From NCBI RefSeq assembly GCF_026341815.1, contig NZ_JAPENX010000001.1, forward strand, positions 2,108,001-2,172,000: DNA of 64,000 nt. Reading direction: 5' to 3'. Of the stretch, positions 50,842 through 58,730 are shown piece by piece. This DNA is from Streptomyces sp. NBC_00572. GTDB lineage: Bacteria; Actinomycetota; Actinomycetes; Streptomycetales; Streptomycetaceae. Both the position numbers and the translations under genes were made by a program. The notes beneath the pieces are model-generated. The model worked only from the letters and a program-made list of their open reading frames with translations, searched no databases and was not told the DNA's origin. Positions within the stretch are counted from its first letter, which is position 1. Each line of letters opens with the position of its first letter.

Positions 50842-53800
50842 CTACCATCCGTCGACCGTCGCCTCCATGGCATCGGCGTACGCCCGGGCGCCGGCGATCT
50901 TCGGGTGGAAGGACTGCGCCGAAAGGCCGTAGGACTTCAGAAGCGGCCAGTCCTTGAGCGTGTTGTCGCTCTCGACCAGGGTCTTGACCATGCCGTGGAT
51001 CTTCTCCGGGTCACCGCACACGCCCTTGTTCTCGAAGGCCCAGGTGGGGTCCGAGAACCGGATGTCGATCCCCTTGCTCCGGCCGATCACACCGACGTCC
51101 CGCATCTCGTTGGTGAGGTGCGCGGCCACCGTGTTGAGCCAGTCGTTGGACTCCTTCGACAGACCGAGCGGCCCGAGCCGCAGACAGCTCGCGTCGTTGG
51201 AGATCAGCTTCGGGTAACCCATGAGCAGGATCTTGGCGTTGGGCGCCTTCTGGTGGATCAGCTCGACGGCGGCGAGGATGTCCGTCTTCACGACCTCGGT
51301 GATCAGCAGCGGCAGTGCCGTGCTCATCGGAAGTCCCTGGTACGGCAGGTCCCTGTCCTTCTCGATGTTGCCGTCCCCGTTGATGTCCCGGTCGATCTGG
51401 GCGTTGTGGTCGTCGAACGGCTTGTCCTGGCAGCTGCCCGAACCGAAGGCCAGGAGGCACTTCTGGACGACGAACGTGAACCGTGAGTCGTTGCCTCCGA
51501 TGGACATCGTGACCATGGTGGTGTTCTGGTCCAGGTACCCCTTCTGGATCTGGGCCAGTTCGCCGTTCTCCGGGTCCCTCAGGACGTTGTACGTACGGGC
51601 ACCCGAGCAGGCGATCAGGTGGTAGTCCATGGCCGGGTCCCAGCGGTCCGCCTGCTCACCGATCGACTCGAACGCCCCCGTCCTCGCCTTGGCCTGGCGG
51701 GACCACGCCTTGTCCGAGCGGTGGCAGGCGTTGCGGGTCGTCTCGTCCTGGGAGTCCCGGTAGTTGGTCTCCTTGTAGTAGTTCGCGTTGCCTTCGGAGG
51801 CACCCTCGCCGGAGGAGAAGGAGTCGCCCATGGCCACGATCTGGTCCTTGGGCTTGCCCGGCAGCTTCTGGAACGCGACGGAGTCCCAGGCCACGTCCTC
51901 GCCGTTGCCGCCGTCCCCGGTGTGGGTCGAGAGGGAGACCGTCGGCCTGCCGGTGAAGTTGAAGACTCCCAGGCTCACCCAGCGGTTCTCACGGGTGCGC
52001 TGCGGGACCACGCGAACCTTCGACGTGGAGTCCGTTCCGCCCACGACGTAGGCCGCCTGACGGGTGTGCGCGCCGTGGTCGGGCATGTGCACCAGGACCC
52101 GGGACCAGCCGATGTTCGACTCGTTCAGGGTCCACTTGCCGGTGATCAGCAGCCGGGCGCCGTCGTAGGTGGAGCTGTCCCTGGTGTGGGAGAACCAGAA
52201 GTGGTTGTTGTCCCCGGCCCCGATCTGGTGCAGGTCCATCTTGCCGGGATAGGTGCCCTGCCAGTCGGTGAACTGGAAGTCGAAGGTTCCCGCCGAGGTG
52301 GAGCCGCCGCACGTTCGCGCCGTACTGCCGGCCGGCGTGGCGCCGTAGGGGATGTCCTCGACGATCTGCGCCCCGAGGGGCAGGGTGCCCAGACCGCATT
52401 GGGGCGGATACGAGTTGGCGTCCGGCTGTTCCGGATAGGTGTCGTTGAACCGGTGCACCGCGTTTCCGCACTGCGCCATGAGGACGCAGTCCTTCCACTG
52501 CACCGAGGTGTTCCACCAACAGTGCAGCCAGTGCGGGTTGGTGTCCGAGTTCCCGTAGTCGAGGGTGCAGGCGCCCTGACCCTGGTCGTTGGAGTCGTTC
52601 TCGCCGATGCGGCCCGAGTAGCAGTCGTTGTTCTCCATGGTGCAGAACAGGTCGAGCGGCGGCTTGACGAGCGTGCGGTCGAAGTTGTTGTTCCACCACG
52701 CCGCCACGTAGCCGGCCTTGATGTCACCCGGCGTGAAGAGCGCGGCGATGGGGCGGGCGGCCCAGCCGATCACCTTCTCCTGGTACGGCCAGTGCTGCGG
52801 GTTCGCGGCGTGGGAGTAGTCGTCGCTGCCGTCCGCCTTCTCCAGGAACGGGGTGCGGTTGAACTTCCACAGCGGGTTGGCCGGGTTGTTGGTGAAGCCG
52901 ACACCCCAGTGATCGTCGCCGCCGGAGGGGTCGCCGCCCTTCTCGTAGAAGCCCGCGTTGTAGGCCCAGAGGGCGAAGAACCAGTTCTCGATCCACTTCG
53001 GGTGTCCGTTGTTGACGGTCAGCCCGGCCTTCGACGTCTGGTTCCACTTCTCGACCAGGATGTTCGCGCCGGCGGCGATGTTCGCCGTGTAGTCGAGCGC
53101 GATGGCCTCCTGCTGCGTCTTGCTGAGCGTGACGCCCTGGTCGGAGACCCGCATGCCGTCGGTGACCTGCGTGATGCCGTAACCGCAGTCGGCCTTGGCC
53201 CAGTTGATCGACCACGGGTCGGCCTGCGAACCGTCCGCGGAGTACTTGACTCCGTAGTAGTTGCCGATCAGGGAGTTGGCGGTCACGCCCGGAACGGCGA
53301 AGCGGGTGGCCTGCCACATGTTGGATTCCTGCGCGGTGATGCCGAGCAGGATCTGCGACGGGATGTGCCAGTCGGCCACGCGGTCCGGGATGCCGTTGGT
53401 GTCCCCGTACATCAGGTGCAGCGGGAAGAGCGACTGCGGCTGGTAGGCCGGCATGCCCATGTTCTTCCAGTTCGCGGGCCGCGAGACCTGCTTGTTCAGC
53501 GTCCCGGCGACCGCCTGGTCCACCGCCCACTCCACCTGGCGGGGAGTCGGCTGGAAGGCCTGCTTGCGGATGTCGTTGCGGGGCACGGCGCAGGTCCGCT
53601 CGGACTCGACCGGGTCGGAGGGCGAACCGGCCGCAGCCGACGCCGTGGCCGACGTCTTCGACGCTGCCGTCTTCGACGAGCCGGCCGTCTTGGACGACGG
53701 GTCCGTCTTCGGCGCCTTCGGCGTGCTCGACGCGCTTCCGCCACCGGGCAGCGCCGGGGACATGGCGTTCCCCGAGGACCGCTGCTTCACGTCGCCCAGC

Positions 53801-55029
53801 GGCTTGCCGCCCGGCACCGCCTCCAGGACCTCGGTCTTCCCGGTGCCCATCAGACGGAGCTCGGTCCGGACGGGGCGGGCCTCGCCCTCGTCGGCGGCGA
53901 TGAGGGGGGAGTTCTTCCCCGGCGCCCAGGCGGACCCGACGGCGGCTTCGCCGCGCGTGGAGATCCGGGCGTCCTTCGCCAGGTCACCCCGGTTCCTGAC
54001 GCTTCCCGGCAGCGCGCCCAGCGACTTCGCCTTGCCGGTGACGTACACGGTGCCGTCGGCCGAGGACGCGAGGTCCCACTGGGTGAGGGCGCCGCTGACC
54101 AGCGTCGCCGGCGTGGCGCCGCCGTTCTTGATCTGCCCGGCGGTCACCCGGCGGGCCCGGCTGTCGCCCTCGGACGATGTCTTCGCCGCCGCCGGACCGG
54201 GCGTCCGCTCGATGAACGTGACTCCCCCGTCCTTGTCGGCCCGGAGCTGGAAGGGAACGCCGTGCGTCCGCGCGATCGTCTTCCGCTTCCCGTCCTTGCC
54301 GACCCGGACCAGGCGCCCGCCCTCGGCAGCGACGATGCCCTGCGGGGTCGGTACGGCGGAGGTCACCTGCCCGTCGAGCAGGAGCGGCTTTCCGGCCTTG
54401 CCGGCGACCGCGTCGACCGTGATGAGCCGGGTGCCGGTCTTCTTGTCCCCGTCGTAGGACAGCTGGCTGAAGACCGCGTCCTCGCCCTCACCGCAACCGG
54501 GCGAGAAGTACGCCAGGGACGCCTGGTGCGGAAGCTTCGTGACCTGCCCCGTCTCCAGGTCCACGACGGCGGTGAACGCCCCTCGCACCATCAGCTCGGG
54601 CTTGTTGGTGAACGTGCGGGGCGCGTAGGCCACCGCGGCCCGCTTGCCCGACTCGGTGACGCAGGCGTTCCCGATCCAGGCGTCCGCGTCGAAACCCGGC
54701 TCGGACAGGGTGGCCGCGGTCTTCCACTCGTAACCGTTCGCCGCGTCCGCGACCAGGAGGTGGAACCCCTCCGCGTCACCGGACGTGGTCCAGGCGACGT
54801 CCTTGGAAGCGGCGTATCCGCTTCCCTGCACCGACGCGCGGCGCTGGGCCGGAATCGCGCCCTCGGGCCCGTCACCGCCCTTCGCCGTCGGCGAGTCCGC
54901 CGACCAGCCCTGCGCCGCCTTGCCGGGCCGTACCGGATCCGCGGCCATGGCCTGCGCGGGAAGTGCCGCCACCAGCGCTACCGCGGTGGAGAGCACCACG
55001 GGTATGCGTGTCGTCCGCCGTCGTCTCAT
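50842..55029 (-). CDS. Giant secreted mosaic protein: lysozyme-like + golvesin-like + SGNH hydrolase
   Basis: 1395 residues. A signal peptide (about 1-29) is followed by an N-terminal domain of repeated beta-strand segments (to about 425), a Ser/Thr/Lys/Ala linker (about 430-475), and a lysozyme/transglycosylase-like domain with the catalytic-type Glu at about 568 in GITAQESNMWQ and CGYGITQVTDGM. A Cys-rich segment and a golvesin-like beta-sandwich (about 940-1050, GWSRVLVHMPDHGAHT) come next. The C-terminal SGNH/GDSL hydrolase has nucleophile Ser at about 1070 in AMGDSFSSGEG, ACSGAR, GGND and SFHP. A peptidoglycan- or polymer-directed role is inferred. The ribosome site is weak. Confidence 0.82.
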   Translation of the reverse strand: MRRRRTTRIPVVLSTAVALVAALPAQAMAADPVRPGKAAQGWSADSPTAKGGDGPEGAIPAQRRASVQGSGYAASKDVAWTTSGDAEGFHLLVADAANGYEWKTAATLSEPGFDADAWIGNACVTESGKRAAVAYAPRTFTNKPELMVRGAFTAVVDLETGQVTKLPHQASLAYFSPGCGEGEDAVFSQLSYDGDKKTGTRLITVDAVAGKAGKPLLLDGQVTSAVPTPQGIVAAEGGRLVRVGKDGKRKTIARTHGVPFQLRADKDGGVTFIERTPGPAAAKTSSEGDSRARRVTAGQIKNGGATPATLVSGALTQWDLASSADGTVYVTGKAKSLGALPGSVRNRGDLAKDARISTRGEAAVGSAWAPGKNSPLIAADEGEARPVRTELRLMGTGKTEVLEAVPGGKPLGDVKQRSSGNAMSPALPGGGSASSTPKAPKTDPSSKTAGSSKTAASKTSATASAAAGSPSDPVESERTCAVPRNDIRKQAFQPTPRQVEWAVDQAVAGTLNKQVSRPANWKNMGMPAYQPQSLFPLHLMYGDTNGIPDRVADWHIPSQILLGITAQESNMWQATRFAVPGVTANSLIGNYYGVKYSADGSQADPWSINWAKADCGYGITQVTDGMRVSDQGVTLSKTQQEAIALDYTANIAAGANILVEKWNQTSKAGLTVNNGHPKWIENWFFALWAYNAGFYEKGGDPSGGDDHWGVGFTNNPANPLWKFNRTPFLEKADGSDDYSHAANPQHWPYQEKVIGWAARPIAALFTPGDIKAGYVAAWWNNNFDRTLVKPPLDLFCTMENNDCYSGRIGENDSNDQGQGACTLDYGNSDTNPHWLHCWWNTSVQWKDCVLMAQCGNAVHRFNDTYPEQPDANSYPPQCGLGTLPLGAQIVEDIPYGATPAGSTARTCGGSTSAGTFDFQFTDWQGTYPGKMDLHQIGAGDNNHFWFSHTRDSSTYDGARLLITGKWTLNESNIGWSRVLVHMPDHGAHTRQAAYVVGGTDSTSKVRVVPQRTRENRWVSLGVFNFTGRPTVSLSTHTGDGGNGEDVAWDSVAFQKLPGKPKDQIVAMGDSFSSGEGASEGNANYYKETNYRDSQDETTRNACHRSDKAWSRQAKARTGAFESIGEQADRWDPAMDYHLIACSGARTYNVLRDPENGELAQIQKGYLDQNTTMVTMSIGGNDSRFTFVVQKCLLAFGSGSCQDKPFDDHNAQIDRDINGDGNIEKDRDLPYQGLPMSTALPLLITEVVKTDILAAVELIHQKAPNAKILLMGYPKLISNDASCLRLGPLGLSKESNDWLNTVAAHLTNEMRDVGVIGRSKGIDIRFSDPTWAFENKGVCGDPEKIHGMVKTLVESDNTLKDWPLLKSYGLSAQSFHPKIAGARAYADAMEATVDGW

Positions 55030-55139
55030 CGCGCGGCCCCCGGTGCGATACCCGTTCTTCCACCGGGTCCGCCTGAACTGTGTGTCATCAACTGCCCTTT
55101 CGTGTCTTCGAATGCGCCGAGATGAGAGGCTCGGCGGCT

Positions 55140-55670
55140 TCAGCGGTAGACGTCGACGACCAGGCGGTTCGGCTGGGTCAGCTTGAACACCTGGTGGCTC
55201 GTCGACGGCCCGAGCGTGATGCCGAACTCGACGCGGCCCTCGAACTCGCCCAGGAGCTGTACGCCCTTGACCGAGGGGAGGTTCAGCGCCTGCAGGGCCG
55301 GGCTGGTGAAGGCCAGGTTCCCGGCGTCGTCGTAGAGGTGGGCCCGCTCCATCGTGAGGAACAGGTACGACGTGCCCTTGATCTCCAGGTACTCCGTCTT
55401 GCCGCTGTTCGGGACGTACTCGCCCGTCGTGTTCGTCCACGTCGTGACCTGGGGGCTCGCCGACAGGTCGAACACGAGCCGGTCGTAGCCGGTGTGCGTC
55501 GCGGCGCGCGTCCCCAGGACACAGACGTCGGAGCACGTGGCGGTCACGCTCGCGCTCCCCGCCCCTACCGAGGTCGCGGCGGATGCCTGGGGCAGCGCGA
55601 ACACCGAGGCGAGTGCCAGGGCGGCGAGGGGCGAGGCGATACGAGCCCACGTACGGCGTGAAGTGCGCAT
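55140..55670 (-). CDS. Secreted AMIN-like domain protein (copy 1)
   Basis: 176 residues: a Sec signal peptide (about 1-32) and one domain with CSDVCVLGTRAATHTGYDRLV and the ending LTQPNRLVVDVYR, the AMIN-like fold that in other proteins binds cell-wall material. Two cysteines near the mature N-terminus can pair. It lies just upstream of the giant SGNH gene in the same direction. A paralogue is at 63371-63907. Confidence 0.8.
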   Translation of the reverse strand: MRTSRRTWARIASPLAALALASVFALPQASAATSVGAGSASVTATCSDVCVLGTRAATHTGYDRLVFDLSASPQVTTWTNTTGEYVPNSGKTEYLEIKGTSYLFLTMERAHLYDDAGNLAFTSPALQALNLPSVKGVQLLGEFEGRVEFGITLGPSTSHQVFKLTQPNRLVVDVYR

Positions 55671-56401
55671 GAGGTGGGGTTCCTCCGACTTTCCAAGATC
55701 GGCGCTGAATAGAGTCGCTCAACCCAAGAGGCATCCCCCTGCCCCTGCATAGCGAATTTCTCGACATTGGCCAGAACCCATGAGTCCACCGACTCGAATC
55801 ACAGACCCGCCTCACCCCCTCGACATTCACCCCACTGCACTCATATCGACCCTCAGGCCCTCGAAATGGGCGAATTGAATTTCGGACACCCACCTCCCAC
55901 CCCGGGGCGGGAGGTGAGGGGGACACTCCCCGGCCCATCGACCAAAGTCGCACGTGAAAGCGGTTACCGCCAGGTAGGAGAAGGCCTCCTTGACCAGGCG
56001 GACGGAATCACTTCAGGCCGTTCCGCATCGATTTCCGCTTCCCCGCGCCTCCACCGCACCTAAAGCGACGGCCGCGGCCGAATGGCCGGATTTTCCTTCA
56101 CCATTCACGGTAAATCCGGACAGGCCACCGGCATATCGGATTTGGGTCCGACATAGACCGGATATGCCTTGCATATGGGTCGCACCCGAAAGGCGGCACA
56201 GGTGGCCGGTTTCCGCCCGCCGCGACGGAGGAGCGCACGGAAAGTCGACCGGTCATTCCGGAAGGCGGAAGTCGCCTGCACGACGGCCCGCGGTCACGGT
56301 GGCCTGCGCCGCTCCGACCGGCGACCTCGCGCGGAGTCCCCTCTCCCGAGGCTCATCTCCTGAGACCCACCCGCCCCCTGGGACCGACCCATGAGACCCC
56401 G
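55671..56401. other. Long non-coding divergent spacer with several inverted repeats
   Basis: No convincing gene in about 730 bases. It is less GC-rich than its surroundings and holds a terminator-like hairpin (CACCTCCC/GGGAGGTG, 55891-55916) and two long-range inverted repeats (CCGGATTT/AAATCCGG, 56086-56119; GGCATATC/GATATGCC, 56130-56168). Short frames at 55779 and 56175 lack ribosome sites. Confidence 0.5.
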
Positions 56402-56476
56402 TGGCGCCATCCCGGCAACACTCTGGCGCATCGTGGCGCCAGAGAACTTGCAATGGCGCCACGGTGGTGCCACTAT
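56402..56476 (+). promoter_or_regulatory. Phased TGGCGCCA operator array and promoter of the RHH gene
   Basis: Octamers start at 56402, 56424 (imperfect), 56434, 56454 and 56465 (TGGTGCCA), spaced 22, 10, 20 and 11 bases, so all face one side of the helix. The promoter is TTGCAA (56448-56453), 17-base spacer, CACTAT (56471-56476); the last two octamers fill the spacer. The ATG is six bases beyond the -10, so the mRNA is leaderless. Confidence 0.75.
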
Positions 56477-56482
56477 TGCGTC

Positions 56483-57016
56483 ATGGACCTCACCCCGTAC
56501 GTTGACAACCTCCGTCATGAGCTCGGCGTGGCCGCCGAGGCGGGCGGCGACGAAGCGCGCGCCCTGGCCGAGCGGCTCACCGGCACTCTTGAGTCGGCCG
56601 CCCGCCTGACGCTGCTCAACGCCCTGTCCGACGCGATGGACGAGGTCACCCGTGACCTCGCGCCCGGCTCGGTCGACCTGCGACTGCGCGGTCTGAACCC
56701 CGAGTTCGTGGTGACCGCACCGCCCACCGCCGACCTCTTCGACGAGCCCGGCACCCCGGCACAGGCCCCGCCGCCCCCGGCGCCGGCCCCCGCGGAGGCC
56801 GAGGACGGCGCCACCTCGCGCATCAACTTCCGGCCGCCGGCCCAGCTCAAGACCCGGGTCGAGGAAGCCGCGAGCCGCGAGGGGCTCTCGGTCAACGCCT
56901 GGCTGGTCCGGGCCGTGGCCGCCGCCCTCGAACCCGGCACGGCGGGCCGTACCCGGCAGGGCACGACGGGCCTCGGCCCCGCCGTCGGACAGGGCTTCAC
57001 CGGCTGGGTCCGCTAG
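56483..57016 (+). CDS. Ribbon-helix-helix (HicB/Arc-like) protein, putative repressor
   Basis: 177 residues. The N-terminal ~75 residues are helical and acidic (LRHELGVAAEAGGDEARALA), then a Pro/Ala linker, then a ribbon-helix-helix motif at about 113-153: SRINFRPPAQLKTRVEEAAS followed by LSVNAWLVRAVAAAL. Similar proteins are annotated as HicB-like antitoxins, but no toxin gene is adjacent. RHH proteins such as MetJ and Arc bind tandem short palindromes cooperatively. The array over its own promoter makes autoregulation likely. Followed 50 bases later by the DUF4097 gene. Confidence 0.8.
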   Translation: MDLTPYVDNLRHELGVAAEAGGDEARALAERLTGTLESAARLTLLNALSDAMDEVTRDLAPGSVDLRLRGLNPEFVVTAPPTADLFDEPGTPAQAPPPPAPAPAEAEDGATSRINFRPPAQLKTRVEEAASREGLSVNAWLVRAVAAALEPGTAGRTRQGTTGLGPAVGQGFTGWVR

Positions 57017-57066
57017 CCGCACGTCACCCGAGCACACACCTCTCCGAGTCGAAGGACGGCACAGCC

Positions 57067-57903
57067 ATGCCCACGTTCGAAACCCCCGAAGCCCTCACCG
57101 CCACCGTCGAGCTGGAGATCGGGCGCGTCCGGATCGTCGCCGCCAAGCGCACCGACACCGTGGTCGAGGTGACACCGAGCGACCCCGGCGACAAGCTCGA
57201 CGTCCAGGCCGCCGCGGACACCAAGGTCACCTGCGCCGCCGGGAAGCTGCTGGTCAAGGGCCCCAAGAAGCGTTCGCTCTTCGGCAAGGTCGGCGCGGTC
57301 GACGTGACCGTCGAGCTCCCCGCGGGCTCGGCCCTGACGGGCAGCACGGGCCTCGGCGAGCTGATCGGCGAGGGCCTGTTCGGGAACTGCCGCCTCACGA
57401 CCGCCGCCGGCGACATCCAGCTGGAAGAGGCCGCGGACGTACGGCTGAAGACCTCGCACGGCGACATCCTGGTGGCCCGTACGACGGGTGAGGCCGAGAT
57501 CCACGGGTCGGGCCGCGTGCAGGTCGGCCGGATCAGCGGTGCGGCGACCGTCAGGAACCTCAACGGCGAGACCGTGATCGGCGAGATCGGCGGGGAGCTG
57601 CGGGTGAACTCGTCGAACGGACCCATCCGTGTCGGGCAGGCGGAGTCCTCGGTCACCGCCAAGACCGCCAGTGGCGCCATCCGCCTCGAACACGTCGTAC
57701 GCGGCAGGATCACGCTGGACTCCTCCGCCGGGGGCCTCGAAATCGGCATCGCCGAGGGGACCGCGGCCTGGCTCGACGTACGGTCCACGGCCGGCCGCGT
57801 CCGCAACGAGCTGGGTACGACGGACGGCCCGGGCCAGTCCGAGGAGACGGTCGAGGTCCGCGGCCGCACGAGCGTCGGCGACATCGTCATCCGCCGCGCG
57901 TAA
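57067..57903 (+). CDS. DUF4097 family beta-strand repeat protein
   Basis: 278 residues made of short repeated beta-strand units (GDIQLEEAADVRLKTSHGDI, GETVIGEIGGELRVNSSNGP, SGAIRLEHVVRGRITLDSSA), the beta-helix plan of DUF4097/adhesin-like proteins. There is no signal peptide, so it is probably cytoplasmic. Some family members neighbour envelope-stress regulators. Probably cotranscribed with the RHH gene. Function unknown. One perfect TGGCGCCA (57672-57679) occurs inside the gene. Confidence 0.85.
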   Translation: MPTFETPEALTATVELEIGRVRIVAAKRTDTVVEVTPSDPGDKLDVQAAADTKVTCAAGKLLVKGPKKRSLFGKVGAVDVTVELPAGSALTGSTGLGELIGEGLFGNCRLTTAAGDIQLEEAADVRLKTSHGDILVARTTGEAEIHGSGRVQVGRISGAATVRNLNGETVIGEIGGELRVNSSNGPIRVGQAESSVTAKTASGAIRLEHVVRGRITLDSSAGGLEIGIAEGTAAWLDVRSTAGRVRNELGTTDGPGQSEETVEVRGRTSVGDIVIRRA

Positions 57904-57964
57904 CCGCGTCACCGCGCCTACCGGCGAAAACCACGCACCACATCGCACGCCACCGCACCACAAC

Positions 57965-57994
57965 GCATCGCATCGCATCGCATCGCATCGCATC
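57965..57994. repeat. GCATC pentanucleotide repeat, six units
   Basis: Six perfect head-to-tail GCATC units lie 19 bases upstream of the GtrA start codon, just before its ribosome site. Confidence 0.9.
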
Positions 57995-58013
57995 GAGGGG
58001 GACGGAGAGCACC

Positions 58014-58601
58014 ATGGAACGCGGCTTACAGACCAGCACCCCCGGCGCCTTCGCCTCCTTCGTGCGCTTCGTGATCTTCGGCGGCGGAGTCGGCCTCGCC
58101 TCCAGCGCGGCCGTCGCCCTGCTCACCGCCCTCCTGCCGTTCGCCCTCGCCAACGCCCTGGTCACGGTGGTCTCGACGATCCTCGCGACCGAGCTGCACG
58201 CCCGCTTCACCTTCGCGTCGAAGCCCGCGCCCGGACCCGCGCCGAGGCCCACATCGGGGCTCGCGTCGACGCCCGCGTCGAAGCCCGCGTCGGGGCGACG
58301 CCCCGCCCGGCGCCGCCTCCTGCGCTGCGGCCTCCGCCACCACCTGCAGTCCGCCGGGACGGCCACCGCCGCCTTCTTCGTGACCACCCTCGCGATGCTC
58401 GCCCTGCACACCCTCGCGAGCGCACCCGGTCTCGCCGCCGAACAGGCCGTCTACCTCTCGGCCTCGGGCCTCGCCGGCATCGGCCGCTTCCTGGTGCTGC
58501 GCCTGTACGTCTTCACCACCACCCGCAGGCAGCCCACCCCGGTCCCCTTCGACCTGCACCGGTCGCCGACCCGCCGCGAACTGCTCACCACCGCGTCCTG
58601 A
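58014..58601 (+). CDS. GtrA-family membrane protein
   Basis: 195 residues with four transmembrane helices. The N-terminal FVRFVIFGGGVGLASSAAVA and TELHARFTF match GtrA-like proteins, thought to help move undecaprenyl-linked sugars across the membrane. Between helices 2 and 3 is an extra Pro/Ser/Lys-rich insertion with internal repeats (about residues 64-95). GGAGAG is four bases before the ATG. Confidence 0.82.
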   Translation: MERGLQTSTPGAFASFVRFVIFGGGVGLASSAAVALLTALLPFALANALVTVVSTILATELHARFTFASKPAPGPAPRPTSGLASTPASKPASGRRPARRRLLRCGLRHHLQSAGTATAAFFVTTLAMLALHTLASAPGLAAEQAVYLSASGLAGIGRFLVLRLYVFTTTRRQPTPVPFDLHRSPTRRELLTTAS

Positions 58602-58630
58602 CGCAGGCCTGAGCGCACCCACCCCCGCAC

Positions 58631-58687
58631 CGCCCATGCGCCGCCCATGCGCCGCCGTGGCGCCATGCCGCCATGCCGCCATGCCGC
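58631..58687 (+). repeat. 11-bp and 8-bp tandem repeats upstream of the MMPL gene
   Basis: Three 11-bp units (58631, 58642, 58653; CGCCCATGCGC twice, then CGCCGTGGCGC) run directly into three 8-bp CATGCCGC units (58664, 58672, 58680). At the junction is one perfect TGGCGCCA (58658-58665). Confidence 0.8.
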
Positions 58688-58730
58688 GCCGCGCCCACTC
58701 GATCACCACCTACCCAACGGGAGCCCCACC

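Noticed and set aside
55779..55877. Possible 32-codon ORF before the orphan hairpin
   Set aside because: No ribosome site and no recognisable sequence; kept only as part of the structured spacer.
55030..55953. Upstream in-frame extension of the giant SGNH protein
   Set aside because: The ATG at 55029 starts a clear signal peptide; the extension is antisense to the AMIN-like gene.
56175..56363. Basic 63-codon ORF
   Set aside because: No start signals; composition is that expected of random GC-rich frames.
57672..57679. Perfect TGGCGCCA inside the DUF4097 gene as an operator
   Set aside because: Single copy in coding sequence with no phased neighbours; probably chance.
56483..57903. HicAB toxin-antitoxin module
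   Set aside because: The RHH protein resembles HicB only in the DNA-binding part and the adjacent gene is DUF4097, not a HicA toxin.
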